Assembly (NCBI GenBank): GCA_025934735.1
Contig: JAICWP010000005.1
Coordinates: forward strand, 224,612 to 288,611
Source of the DNA: Terriglobales bacterium
Lineage (GTDB): Bacteria > Acidobacteriota > Terriglobia > Terriglobales > Acidobacteriaceae
Reading direction: 5' to 3'
Length of the DNA stretch: 64,000 nucleotides
Each line of letters begins with the position of its first letter. Position 1 is the stretch's first letter. A program made the position numbers and the translations under genes. This document shows positions 46,705-55,764 of the stretch, one piece after another. The notes beneath the pieces were generated by a model, which saw only the letters and a list, made by a program, of their open reading frames with translations, had not been told where the DNA came from and did not search any database.

Positions 46705-47565
46705 TTACCGGGCCCGTCCTTGCGCTCGATATTTTGGCTCCGTCCGGAACATCACCACCAGAAACGCCCCCACCATGGCCAGCCACACCGCTCCGGAAAT
46801 GCGCAGCACCCGGCTGATAATCGCGCTGTATTTGCCGGTTTGCGGGTCGTAGCGGTAGCAGTAGAGCAGCGCTTCATCCGTCAGCGTTCCGATCTGTCCG
46901 TTGGAAGCCTGCACCAGCCCCAGCCGCAGGTCGCGCGGGGCGTAGTCAATGCCGTAGTAATACTGCGCGACCTTCCCCTCCGGCGTGAGCGTCAAAATCG
47001 CCGTGGGATGCGCAAACTGGTCGTTTTCCGCGTTGTACTGGTATTGAAATCCCGCCGCCTTGGTCAGCGCCGCGACCGCTGCCGCATCGCCGGTCAGGAA
47101 ATGCCAGCCTTGCTCTGCTTCGGGCCGCCCGTAGGTAGCCAGCACCATCTTCTTCTTCGCCGCTGCCATCTCCGGCGTCTCGTGCGGGTCGAAGCTCACG
47201 GTCAGCACCGTAAAATCCCTGCCTGCCGAGTAGCCGATGGCCCGCAGCGCTCCCGTTAGGCCCTGCAGCACCTGGCCGCACAGCATGGGGCAGTGGAAAT
47301 AGACAAAATTCAGGATCAGCGGACCCTTGCCGAAATACTGTCCCAGGTGCACCGGTTTCCCGGCTTCATCTCGGAATTCGAGGCCGGGCGGAATCTGCTG
47401 GTTCAGCCGCTGTTCGATGCCCACGTGCTGCAACTGCGGCGGGCGCGCGCTGGCCGGCGGCGACAGAGGATCCACCGTCTGCCCCCAGGCGCAGGCGCAC
47501 AGCACCGCTGCTGCCGTCAGCGCCCATAATGTGATCCTTCCGCTCATGTTCTTTCTACTGCTCAC
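46705..47565 (-). CDS. SCO1/SenC copper chaperone
   Basis: 286-residue membrane-anchored thioredoxin-fold protein that delivers copper to CuA. Copper ligands: Cys pair in FVYFHCPMLCGQV and His in DQFAHPTAILTL. The N-terminal signal/anchor is LWALTAAAVLCACAWG; an extra C-terminal TM helix (ISGAVWLAMVGAFLVVMF) is present, which many SCO proteins lack. A GTG start at 47565 overlaps the upstream stop (GTGA) and has AGGAG 5 bases before; ATG at 47547 is the alternative. It lies directly before ctaC, its probable target. Confidence 0.92.
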   Translation of the reverse strand: MSSRKNMSGRITLWALTAAAVLCACAWGQTVDPLSPPASARPPQLQHVGIEQRLNQQIPPGLEFRDEAGKPVHLGQYFGKGPLILNFVYFHCPMLCGQVLQGLTGALRAIGYSAGRDFTVLTVSFDPHETPEMAAAKKKMVLATYGRPEAEQGWHFLTGDAAAVAALTKAAGFQYQYNAENDQFAHPTAILTLTPEGKVAQYYYGIDYAPRDLRLGLVQASNGQIGTLTDEALLYCYRYDPQTGKYSAIISRVLRISGAVWLAMVGAFLVVMFRTEPKYRAQGRAR

Positions 47566-48119
47566 TTCTTCTCCTGTTGCGAGGCTCCGCTCGCCGGCCG
47601 CGCCGTCGGACCCCGTTGCTCTTGGCCGGCTTGCGCTGCCGTCACCGGACTCTCGCCCCCCTGCCGCACCGGCAACCCCCGCGCCGCGATAATATCTATC
47701 GCCTGCTCGATCGGTATGTGCGCCACTCCCGCCTGCGGGTCCACCCAGCCGTAGCTGTTCAGGATTTCTTCTTCCTGCGAACGAAACTTGTTCAGATCGG
47801 CGGCGGGGTTGGGCTGCAGCCGCGGCTCCGGAAAGTGCTGGACCTCCTGCTCGGTCTTGGCGTTATCGTGCACCGTCTCCAGCGGAGCCGGCGGCCGCTC
47901 CGGCTTCTGCCGGAACCCGTTCAGATAGCCGTAAAAACCCCAGAGCATGAAGTAAATGAGCACCGAAATCACCGCCAGCCCTACCAGGAACAGCAGCACC
48001 CCGTGCGGGCTCAGGTCCCGCCGCTCGTAGCGGGTCTCTGGATTCTCGATCTCGTGCTCCGGTTTGTTCAGCTCGTCAGTCAATGTCCGGTCCCAATATC
48101 GCCCGTGCCCGCGGGTCAT
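47562..48119 (-). CDS. Uncharacterised ACIII-associated membrane protein
   Basis: 185 residues, no named family. An N-terminal polar part with ETRYERRDLSPHGV, one TM helix (LLFLVGLAVISVLIYFMLWG, residues ~42-61), then a periplasmic-type segment with PxPRLQPNPAADLN-like text (FPEPRLQPNPAADLNKFRSQ) and GWVDPQAGVAHIPIEQAIDI, and a Gln/Pro tail. It sits between actF and sco in the operon and could be the equivalent of the small ACIII subunit ActG or a linker to the oxidase. The start is unsure: ATG 48119 overlaps actF by 44 bases; a TTG at 48083 would overlap by 8. Confidence 0.78.
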   Translation of the reverse strand: MTRGHGRYWDRTLTDELNKPEHEIENPETRYERRDLSPHGVLLFLVGLAVISVLIYFMLWGFYGYLNGFRQKPERPPAPLETVHDNAKTEQEVQHFPEPRLQPNPAADLNKFRSQEEEILNSYGWVDPQAGVAHIPIEQAIDIIAARGLPVRQGGESPVTAAQAGQEQRGPTARPASGASQQEKK

Positions 48120-49272
48120 GCAGCGGCACCAAGGGGCGCGCCCTCAGGTTGTAGTAGAACAGCCACACCCAGAATCCGCCCATGGCAATGGGGATGACAA
48201 AATCCAGCCAGCTGATGTGGAAGGCGTCCCGGTTGAATGCCGGCTCGATCTGCCAGAACAAATCCGTCCAGCGCATCACCAGCATCCACACCGCCAGCCA
48301 GATCAGGCTCCGCGGATCCCGTTTCAGGTTCTTGGAAAGCAGCAGCAGGAAGGGCACGCAAAAATAAAACATCAGCAGCACGAACCCTACATACCTCCAG
48401 CCGTGGTGCAGGCGCGCCAGGTACCAGCTGATTTCGTCCGGCTCGTTGCCCGCCCAATCAATCAGCCACTGCGAAAACGTAAACCAGCCCCACAGCATGA
48501 TGAACGTCAGCATCAGGTTGCCGTAATCGTTCAGGTTGCTTGGCTTCAGGATGCGCCGCATGGGCTCGTACTTGGCCATCACGATCGCCATCACCGTCGC
48601 CAGGCAAAGCCCGGCCAGCCCCTGCCCCGCCACGAAAATCATGCCGTAAATGGTGGACACCCAGTGCGGCTGCAGCGACATCACCCAGTCCACCGAGGCA
48701 AACGTCATGGTGAAGAAGTACACCACCACTCCCGGGCCGCTCAGCGCCCGGAAACGCGAGCTGAAGTCCCGGTCCGGCGGCTGGTCCTGCAGCCCCGACC
48801 AGCGCGTCAGAAAATAGGCCGCTACTCCCCAGCCCACGAAATAAATCACTGCCCGCATTACGAAAAACGGCCCCGAAAGGTACATCTGCGCCTGATGCTG
48901 CAGGCCTTCCTTGGCGACTGCGGCTGAGTCCGTCCAAAAGTAGAGGCTGCGCATCCCGATAATGATGGGCAGGAACAGCACGGCCATCAGCCACAGGCAC
49001 CGGCTGCCCGCCTCAAAGAAGCGGCGCAGCACCATCCCCCAGCTTCCCCCCGTCAGAAACTGCGTCATCAGCAGCGCCAGGCAGCCCAGCGTCATCTCCA
49101 GCCACCACATGTAGCCCAGCAGGTAGGAGCGTATCGCCTGCGCCGGCGTGAAGATGAACCCGATGATGGTGGCAATCCCGAAGATGATTCCCACCCACAG
49201 CGAGCGCCGCTGGATGGTGGCCGCGATCGGCGGCGCGGCGAAATCAATGTTAGTGCGCGGCGCCGTGCTCAC
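48076..49272 (-). CDS. actF: Alternative complex III subunit ActF (quinone-binding, second)
   Basis: 398-residue integral membrane subunit of the quinol:cytochrome c oxidoreductase, related to ActC/NrfD. About ten TM helices (WVGIIFGIATIIGFIFTPAQ, WWLEMTLGCLALLMTQFLTG, GPGVVVYFFTMTFASVDWVM, GLCLATVMAIVMAKY). In solved ACIII structures ActF is one of two NrfD-like subunits, with ActC carrying the quinone site; which is active here cannot be told by eye. Overlaps actE by 4 bases. Confidence 0.9.
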   Translation of the reverse strand: MSTAPRTNIDFAAPPIAATIQRRSLWVGIIFGIATIIGFIFTPAQAIRSYLLGYMWWLEMTLGCLALLMTQFLTGGSWGMVLRRFFEAGSRCLWLMAVLFLPIIIGMRSLYFWTDSAAVAKEGLQHQAQMYLSGPFFVMRAVIYFVGWGVAAYFLTRWSGLQDQPPDRDFSSRFRALSGPGVVVYFFTMTFASVDWVMSLQPHWVSTIYGMIFVAGQGLAGLCLATVMAIVMAKYEPMRRILKPSNLNDYGNLMLTFIMLWGWFTFSQWLIDWAGNEPDEISWYLARLHHGWRYVGFVLLMFYFCVPFLLLLSKNLKRDPRSLIWLAVWMLVMRWTDLFWQIEPAFNRDAFHISWLDFVIPIAMGGFWVWLFYYNLRARPLVPLHDPRARAILGPDID

Positions 49273-49952
49273 TTCTTCACCTCCGGCGGCGCTTGCCCGG
49301 TCGTCCCGCTGGGCGTGGTTGCTCCTGAGCCCGGCGTAGCCGGCACTGGCGGCGGCTGCGACAGCATGCGGTCTCTTTCCGCCGGTGGCACGATGCTCAG
49401 CGGCGCCTGCTGGCTCAACTGCAGCGCCCGGATGTAGGCGATAATGGCCCAGCGGTCCCGCGCCGGCACCTGCTCCGCGTAGTCAGGCATGGCTCCAAAT
49501 CCGTTGGTGATCACGTCGAAAAAGTGCCCCAGCGGCGCATTGCGCAGCCGGTCAATATGGTACGAAGGCGGCCTCCGGTACCCGCGCTGCACGATCATCC
49601 CGTTCCCATCTCCAGTTCGCGAGTGGCAGGGCGCGCAGTAAATGTTGAACCGTTCGCGCCCTCGCTCCAGCACTTCCTTGGTGGCCGGAAACGGCATCTC
49701 GTCCCCCGGGTTGCCGTTGACCATTCCCGTATAGAAATAAGAGTCGGAGCGCAATTCGCCCCTCGCGATCGTCCCCGGTTCCAGCGGCCTCGAGGAGCGC
49801 AGGTCGGCGTAAAAATCGCTCATGCGCAGCGGCTTGAACCGCGGCTGGTCGTGCATGTCCAGGCGGCAGCCCGCCAGCCCCAGCGCCAGCAGCAGCCCGG
49901 CCGCGCTCCTCAACCTGTGCCGTCCTTTAATACGGCACCTCCGAAACTCCAT
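49269..49952 (-). CDS. actE: Alternative complex III cytochrome c subunit ActE
   Basis: 227-residue monoheme cytochrome c. Signal peptide with lipobox LLLALGLAGCRLDM (Cys about residue 29), so likely lipid anchored. Heme motif CAPCHSRTG near 108-113 with an upstream GRERFNIYC helix, and an FGAMPDYAEQVP region carrying the distal Met. C-terminal Pro/Gly-rich tail of ~40 residues. Overlaps the end of actD by 26 bases and the start of actF by 4. It would pass electrons from ActA to the oxidase. Confidence 0.92.
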   Translation of the reverse strand: MEFRRCRIKGRHRLRSAAGLLLALGLAGCRLDMHDQPRFKPLRMSDFYADLRSSRPLEPGTIARGELRSDSYFYTGMVNGNPGDEMPFPATKEVLERGRERFNIYCAPCHSRTGDGNGMIVQRGYRRPPSYHIDRLRNAPLGHFFDVITNGFGAMPDYAEQVPARDRWAIIAYIRALQLSQQAPLSIVPPAERDRMLSQPPPVPATPGSGATTPSGTTGQAPPEVKK

Positions 49953-50463
49953 GTCCCCCCAGCCCCTCCAGAAAACGCCTGGTCTGCGTCAGCTCGAAGC
50001 GCGGGTCTGACGCCTCAATGCACAGGAAGAACCGGTCGCGCGTTGCGAATTCAAAACGTGCGGAGTGAAACAGCGGGTGGTACGGCATGGGCAGCCCGTT
50101 CAGCCCCAGCATCCCAAACAGCGCCGAAAGCGCCGCGCACAAAATCGTCACCTCGAAGGTCACAACCAGGAAAGCCGGCCACGAGTTGTACGGTTTCCCT
50201 CCCGAGTTGATGGGATAACTCACCGCACTGATCCACCACTGCATCAAGTACCCGCCCACGCATCCCAGCAGCCCGCCGATCAGCACCACCAGCGGCATGC
50301 GGTCGCGCTCGAACCCCATCGCCTCCGCCAATCCCTCCACCGGGAAGGGACTGTAGCCGTCCATCTTCCGGTATCCCTCCTCGTGCGCCCGGCGCGCCGC
50401 CAGCAGCAGGTCCGTGGGATTGTCGAATTCCGCCAGCAAGCCGTAAACCGGTACCAGGCTCAT
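49927..50463 (-). CDS. actD: Alternative complex III subunit ActD (DUF3341)
   Basis: 178 residues with two TM helices (MPLVVLIGGLLGCVGGYLMQ, AFLVVTFEVTILCAALSALF). N-terminal YGLLAEFDNPTDLLLAARRA and EGYRKMDGYSPFPVEGL are the DUF3341 signature. ActD is a small membrane subunit of ACIII with a cytoplasmic-type domain. ATG at 50463 overlaps the actC stop by 4 bases. No cofactor motif is present, as expected. Confidence 0.93.
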   Translation of the reverse strand: MSLVPVYGLLAEFDNPTDLLLAARRAHEEGYRKMDGYSPFPVEGLAEAMGFERDRMPLVVLIGGLLGCVGGYLMQWWISAVSYPINSGGKPYNSWPAFLVVTFEVTILCAALSALFGMLGLNGLPMPYHPLFHSARFEFATRDRFFLCIEASDPRFELTQTRRFLEGLGGHGVSEVPY

Positions 50464-51848
50464 GGTTCGACCTTCACCTCCGCCTCCGGCAACAGCTCCC
50501 GCAATTCAAAAATGGAAATCATGGGCAGCACCCGCAGGAACAGCAGCATGCACATGAAGAAGAATCCCACGGTTCCCAGTAGCGTGAACCAATCCCAGCG
50601 TGTCGGGTAGTACATGCCCCACGATGAGGTCAGGAAGTCGCGGTGCAGGCTGATCACCACGATCACGAAACGCTCAATCCACATCCCGATCAGCACGTCC
50701 AGCGATATCAGGAACAGCCACGCCGGATTGCGCCGCACCTTGGGGATCCACAGCACCTGCGGAATCACCACATTCATCGTGATCAGCGACAAAAATACCC
50801 ACCAGTACGGCCCGTGCGCCCTGTCCCAGAACTGGTACATGTCGTATTTGTTGCCGCTCAGCCACGCCATGAACGGCTCCATGATGTAGCCGTAAGCCAC
50901 GATCAGGCCGGTGGCCAGCATGATCATTCCCGAATTTTCCAGGTGCCGCATGGTCACGAAGTCTTCCAGCCCGTAGAAGTAGCGGATGGGAATGGCCAGG
51001 ATCAGCACCATGGCGAAGCCGGAATAAATGGCGCCGGCCACGAAGAACGGCGGAAAGATGGTGCTGTGCCACCCCGGCACCACCGCGATGGTGAAGTCGT
51101 AGCTCACCACCGTGTGCACCGAGAGCACCAGCGGCGTTGCCAGTCCCGCCAGGATGAGGTAGGCCGTGTGGTAGCGCTTCCAGTGCCGCGCCGATCCTCG
51201 CCAGCCCATGGCCAGGAATCCGTAGATGGTGCGCGTGTGCCGGTTCACCGCCCGGTCGCGCAGCGTGGCCAGGTCGGGGATCAGCCCCTGGTACCAGAAC
51301 AGCAACGAAACCGTGAAATAGGTCGAGACCGCGAACACGTCCCACACCAGCGGGCTGCGGAACTGCGGCCACACGTTCATGGTGTTCGGGTAGGGGAACA
51401 GCCAATACGCCAGCCAGGGCCGCCCCAGGTGCAGCACCGGGAACATGCCCGCGCAGGCCACCGCAAACAGCGTCATCGCCTCGGCAAAGCGGTTGATGGA
51501 ATTGCGCCATGACTGCCGCAGCAACAGCAGAATCGCCGAAATCAGCGTGCCCGCGTGCCCGATTCCCACCCACCACACGAAGTTGACGATGGCAAAACCC
51601 CAGGCCACCGGAATGTTCACGCCCCAAATGCCTACGCCCTGGTAGAAGAGGTAGGAAACCGCGAACAGCAGGATGAATGCCCACAGGCTGGCGAATCCCA
51701 CTCCCAGCATCCACCCCAGCGACACCGGCCGCGTCAGCACGATGGAGCTGATCTTGTCGGTGATGGTGGCAAAGGTGTGCCCCGGCGCCATTACCGGAGG
51801 CCGCCCGTGCCGTACGCTTATCTCCTCAACTCGATCTTTCTGCTCCAT
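50460..51848 (-). CDS. actC: Alternative complex III subunit ActC (NrfD-like)
   Basis: 462-residue polysulfide-reductase/NrfD-type membrane protein with about ten TM helices (MLGVGFASLWAFILLFAVSY, NFVWWVGIGHAGTLISAILL, YFTVSLLFWYQGLIPD, LVLSVHTVVSYDFTIAVVPG). The VWWVGIGHAGTLISA and SVHTVVSYDFTIAVVPGWHS blocks carry conserved His/Asp implicated in quinol oxidation and proton transfer. It is 3 bases downstream of actB. ActB and ActC together form the electron-entry module. Confidence 0.95.
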   Translation of the reverse strand: MEQKDRVEEISVRHGRPPVMAPGHTFATITDKISSIVLTRPVSLGWMLGVGFASLWAFILLFAVSYLFYQGVGIWGVNIPVAWGFAIVNFVWWVGIGHAGTLISAILLLLRQSWRNSINRFAEAMTLFAVACAGMFPVLHLGRPWLAYWLFPYPNTMNVWPQFRSPLVWDVFAVSTYFTVSLLFWYQGLIPDLATLRDRAVNRHTRTIYGFLAMGWRGSARHWKRYHTAYLILAGLATPLVLSVHTVVSYDFTIAVVPGWHSTIFPPFFVAGAIYSGFAMVLILAIPIRYFYGLEDFVTMRHLENSGMIMLATGLIVAYGYIMEPFMAWLSGNKYDMYQFWDRAHGPYWWVFLSLITMNVVIPQVLWIPKVRRNPAWLFLISLDVLIGMWIERFVIVVISLHRDFLTSSWGMYYPTRWDWFTLLGTVGFFFMCMLLFLRVLPMISIFELRELLPEAEVKVEP

Positions 51849-51851
51849 GCC

Positions 51852-54800
51852 TTAATTCTGCTCCGCCGGTGGAGGCAGCTCCGGGTTGGGGTTGTTGATC
51901 GCCGCCAGATAGGTCGTTCTCGGCCGGGTGTTCAGTTCGGCCAGCAGCTCATAGTCGCGCGGCGTCTTCTTTAGCTTGCTCACGCGGTTGTCCGTATTGT
52001 TGATGTCGCCGAATACGATGGCGTCTGCCGGGCACGCCTGCTGGCAAGCTGTCAGCAGATCGGGTTCGCGCACTTTCCGGTCTTCCCGCTCAGCGTCGAT
52101 GCGCGCCTGCGTGATCCGCTGCACGCAGTACGTGCACTTCTCCATCACTCCCCGGCTGCGCACGCTCACTTCCGGGTTCCTCATCATCTTCAGCTGTGGC
52201 GTGTTCCAGTCCTGCCACAGCATGAAGTTGAAACGCCGCACCTTGTAGGGGCAGTTGTTGGAGCAGTAACGCGTCCCCACGCAGCGGTTGTAGATCATAT
52301 CGTTCAGGCCTTCGCTGCTGTGCACCGTCGCTCCCACCGGACACACGTACTCGCAGGGCGCGTTCTCGCACTGCATGCACGGCACCGGCTGGAAGTACGC
52401 CTTGGGATTGTCGCGGTCGCCTTCGTAATACGTGTCCACCCGAATCCAGTGCATGTGCCGGCCTTTGTTCACCTGGTCCTTGCCCACCACCGGAATGTTG
52501 TTCTCCGACTGGCAGGCGATGATGCACGCGTTGCATCCCACGCACGCGCTCAGGTCAATGGACATTCCCCAGGCGTAGCTCGTGTATTCGTAGTTGTAAT
52601 AAAGAGTCTCATCCTTCTCCGGCGTCTTGTGGTGCCGCAGGATGATCTTCGGATCGCTTGCATACTCTGCCGCCGTGGCTGAAATCACCGGGTCGCGGCT
52701 GCCCAGCTGCGTATCCATGCTTTGCTGGCCCTGCGTGCTCGCCAGCAAGTAGGTGTCGCCCGTCTTGCGCACCTCCACCGCGCTGCTCCACGGCTCTTTC
52801 ATGGTGCGAATGCGGTACATGTCGAAGCCGAAGCCGGTGCCCGTTCGCCCCGCCGTCCTTCGCCCGTATCCCAGGAAAGCGGTGAGCACGTTGGCCGGTT
52901 GGCCCGCCTGCACCCAGACCGCCGTTACCACGGTGCGGTCCCCCACCTTCAACTCCACCATGTCGTTGGTCTTCAGCCCCAGCCGGTGCGCTGTTTGCAC
53001 GCCCACCAGCAGCCCGTTATCCCAGGTCAGCTTGTTCATCGGCTTGGGCAATTCCTGCAGCCAGGCGTTATTGGAGAAGCGCCCGTCGAACACCGCCGGG
53101 TCAGGACGGAAGTTAATTTCCAGCGGCGGCTGGTTCCCCTGCGGCCCCGGACCGAAATCAACGTTTTTCAGCTGCACCTGCTTTGGCTGGAACGCTGTGC
53201 CCGCGATGAAGCCATCGTGCACCGCCGGTCGCCAAAAGCCCTCGAAGTCCACCGCCGGCGGGGCCGCCGCTGCCGCTTTTCCTTTCCCTTTCGCCGCGGG
53301 CGCCGGCGCCGCCTGCTTCTGCAATTGCCGCTGCCAATAGGCCCGCACAATGTCGTAAGCCTTGGTCTCGCCCTGCGCTGTGAAAATCGCCATCAGCTCC
53401 GTATCGGTCTTGCCGTTGTACAGCGGCGCAATCAGCGGCTGGATAATGCTGGCCGTTCCGTCGTAGGCCCGCGTGTCGCCCCAGGACTCCAGGTAGTGCG
53501 CCGCATTGATGTGCCAGTGGCAGAATTGCGCCGTCTCGTCCTGGTACAGCCCGTGGTGCACCCGCAGCGGCACCTTCTCCTTCATGACCAGTCCGAAACC
53601 CACCTCCGACGGCGTGTCGTACACCGGGTTGCCCCCCAGGATTACCAGCAATTGCACCTTCCCCGCCTTCATGTCATCCACCAGTTCCGTGATGGACTGG
53701 TTCTGGTCGACGGGATTGGCGGCCACCGGATCGCTGTAGAACACGGTCCGTCCCACGTTCCCCAGCGCCGCGTTCATGGCGTGTGCCAGCGCATGCACCG
53801 CCGGAGGCTGGTTTTCCCCCGCGATCACCAGCGAGCTCCCCCGGTGCTGTTGCAGGTCCTTCACCAGCGTCGGCAGCCAGGTGGTGGCCGGTCCGTTAGT
53901 CGCTCCTCCCGACGCGTTCACGCCCAAGGCTTTGGCCACGGCGCGCGCGAACTGTTCCAGCTCCATTTGCCGCAGCGGCAGGCGATGGTCAGCCTTGCCG
54001 CCGGTCGAAGTGTAGGTAGTCTCCGCCACATACAGGCGGCTCATCGGCCGGCTCGATTCGGGACGACGCCGCGACGCCCAATCCCGCGCGTAGCGCACTG
54101 CTCCGGGAAACGTCGGGTAGAGGAAGTCCGCGTCCAGCGACAGCACCACATCCGCTTCCGCCAGCCGGTACTGCGTCTCCACCGGCTCCCCGAAGGCCAT
54201 CATGGCTCCAGCTCGAGCGTTGTCCCGGTTCACCGGCTCGTACTGGTGCCATTTCGCTTGCGGAAATACCTGCAGCACCGTCTTCAACTGGTCGGCCAGC
54301 GTCGGCGACACCACCGTGCGCGTCAGGAACCGCAGCCCCGCTCCCTGAGCCGCGCGCTGCGCCGATAGCTGGCTCTGCATGGCGCCCAGGAACGCGGGAT
54401 AGGAACGGATCTCGCCTGCATAGGCCACGGCCGGCGAGCGGTCCGGATCGTAGAGTTCCAGCACCGAAGCTTGCGAAAAAATGTCGCTTCCACCCAGGCT
54501 CGCGGGATGGTCAGGATTGCCTTCCACCTTCGTCGGCCGCCCCATGTGGCTTTCCACCAGCAGCGGACGCGCGTGCCCGCCCATGTCCATCGCGGTGGCG
54601 AAAAACAGCGGCCGCCCTGGCACCAGCTCTTCCGGCTGGCGCACGTACGGCACAATTGGTTCCAGTGGCTGCTTGGTGCATCCCGTCAGCCCCGCCAGCG
54701 CCACCGACGCTCCCATCAGCTGCAGAAAGCCCCGCCGCGAAAATCCTTCCAGCCACTCCGAGGCGCCACGGGGAAATTCCCGCTTCACCTGCTCCTGGAA

Positions 54801-54938
54801 CCCCGGGTCACCCGCCAGTTCCTCCAGGCTGCGCCAGTAGCGCGGCCCGTCTTCGCTGGCCAGCTTCTCCCCGATCTCCCGCAGGTTGTGTTTCTTTCCC
54901 GGGCAAACCGCGTGTTCGGCTTTTTCGTCAGCTCCCAT
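51852..54938 (-). CDS. actB: Alternative complex III subunit ActB (TAT-variant Fe-S / MopB-like fusion)
   Basis: 1028 residues. Twin-arginine signal FSRRGFLQLMGASVALAGLTGC ends with a lipobox-like Cys, as in the 'TAT-variant' family. Residues ~110-720 resemble a molybdopterin-oxidoreductase A domain that has lost cofactor ligands; the C-terminal ~250 residues are a four-cluster ferredoxin domain (CVGCNACIIACQSEN, PCMQCENAPCEYVCPV, CVGTRYCSNNCPYKVRRFNF, CTYCVQRI, LTACQQACPADAI). It takes electrons from ActC towards ActA. Met at 54938 with GAAGAGAAG is chosen over a longer frame. ActA ends 44 bases upstream. Confidence 0.95.
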   Translation of the reverse strand: MGADEKAEHAVCPGKKHNLREIGEKLASEDGPRYWRSLEELAGDPGFQEQVKREFPRGASEWLEGFSRRGFLQLMGASVALAGLTGCTKQPLEPIVPYVRQPEELVPGRPLFFATAMDMGGHARPLLVESHMGRPTKVEGNPDHPASLGGSDIFSQASVLELYDPDRSPAVAYAGEIRSYPAFLGAMQSQLSAQRAAQGAGLRFLTRTVVSPTLADQLKTVLQVFPQAKWHQYEPVNRDNARAGAMMAFGEPVETQYRLAEADVVLSLDADFLYPTFPGAVRYARDWASRRRPESSRPMSRLYVAETTYTSTGGKADHRLPLRQMELEQFARAVAKALGVNASGGATNGPATTWLPTLVKDLQQHRGSSLVIAGENQPPAVHALAHAMNAALGNVGRTVFYSDPVAANPVDQNQSITELVDDMKAGKVQLLVILGGNPVYDTPSEVGFGLVMKEKVPLRVHHGLYQDETAQFCHWHINAAHYLESWGDTRAYDGTASIIQPLIAPLYNGKTDTELMAIFTAQGETKAYDIVRAYWQRQLQKQAAPAPAAKGKGKAAAAAPPAVDFEGFWRPAVHDGFIAGTAFQPKQVQLKNVDFGPGPQGNQPPLEINFRPDPAVFDGRFSNNAWLQELPKPMNKLTWDNGLLVGVQTAHRLGLKTNDMVELKVGDRTVVTAVWVQAGQPANVLTAFLGYGRRTAGRTGTGFGFDMYRIRTMKEPWSSAVEVRKTGDTYLLASTQGQQSMDTQLGSRDPVISATAAEYASDPKIILRHHKTPEKDETLYYNYEYTSYAWGMSIDLSACVGCNACIIACQSENNIPVVGKDQVNKGRHMHWIRVDTYYEGDRDNPKAYFQPVPCMQCENAPCEYVCPVGATVHSSEGLNDMIYNRCVGTRYCSNNCPYKVRRFNFMLWQDWNTPQLKMMRNPEVSVRSRGVMEKCTYCVQRITQARIDAEREDRKVREPDLLTACQQACPADAIVFGDINNTDNRVSKLKKTPRDYELLAELNTRPRTTYLAAINNPNPELPPPAEQN

Positions 54939-54982
54939 GTCTTCTCTTCGTTTGCCGTCCCCGGCGCACCCGCCGCTTCCGC

Positions 54983-55681
54983 TCAGCGGTGGCAGGTGTT
55001 GCAACTTGTAATGTCCTGCACCGTCCGCAGGTGGTACGCCTTCACCAGAGCCCGCCCCAGCTCATCCTGTCCGGTATATTTCTGGCCGTTGAATTCCACC
55101 GGGTGGAATTCGTCAGGCTGCTGGTAGCGCATGTTGAACACCTGCTGGCGGGGCCGCAGGTATTTTTCCGGCCGCCGGTGGCAGTCCAGGCACCACTCCA
55201 TCTGCAGCGACGCGTAGTTGTACATCAGCGGCATGCGGTCCACCGGCCCGTGGCAGGTGTCGCACCCCACTCCCTTGTTGATGTGAATGCTGTGGTCGAA
55301 ATAGACGAAGTCGGGCAGATCGTTCACCCGCGACCACACCAGCGATTGCCCCGTCTGGAAGCTTTGCCGCACCGGCTCCAGCATGGGCGCGTTGGTCCAG
55401 ATCTGCGAGTGGCAATTCATGCAGGTCTTGGTCGGCGGGATGCCGGCAAAACCCGAATTCTCCACCGAGGTGTGGCAGTATCGGCAGTCCAGCCCCAGTC
55501 CGCCCACGTGATGCGCGTGGCTGAAGGGCACCGGCTGCGGCCGCGCCACCCCCGCGAAGGTGGTGTAGGGCGAGCGTTCCAGTTGCAGCGCCGTCCACAA
55601 CCCCAGCGCCGTCACCACCAGGGCCCCAAAAATTGTGAAACGTGAAATTGTATTAGTGCTGCGATGGAATATCTGGGCCAT
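54983..55681 (-). CDS. actA: Alternative complex III pentaheme cytochrome ActA
   Basis: 232-residue multiheme cytochrome c. An N-terminal TM anchor (FTIFGALVVTALGLWTALQL) is followed by five heme sites: CRYCH, CMNCH, CDTCH, CLDCH and CNTCH (the last seven residues from the C-terminus), plus extra His residues (PFSHAHHVGGLG, FDHSIHINKG) as axial ligands. This matches ActA of Rhodothermus and Flavobacterium ACIII. It is the first gene of the operon; its 5' leader of ~120 bases carries the regulatory dyads. Confidence 0.96.
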   Translation of the reverse strand: MAQIFHRSTNTISRFTIFGALVVTALGLWTALQLERSPYTTFAGVARPQPVPFSHAHHVGGLGLDCRYCHTSVENSGFAGIPPTKTCMNCHSQIWTNAPMLEPVRQSFQTGQSLVWSRVNDLPDFVYFDHSIHINKGVGCDTCHGPVDRMPLMYNYASLQMEWCLDCHRRPEKYLRPRQQVFNMRYQQPDEFHPVEFNGQKYTGQDELGRALVKAYHLRTVQDITSCNTCHR

Positions 55682-55764
55682 CTATCGCGTTCGCGGAACG
55701 CCAACACTCCCCTGGCGCTCCCGTTCTGCTGCGGCTTCGGCTCCGAACGACATCACCGCCAACC

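Noticed and set aside
51852..54938. A true molybdenum enzyme
   Set aside because: ActB has the molybdopterin-oxidoreductase fold but no cofactor-ligand motif, and it sits in an ACIII operon where this subunit is known to lack Mo.
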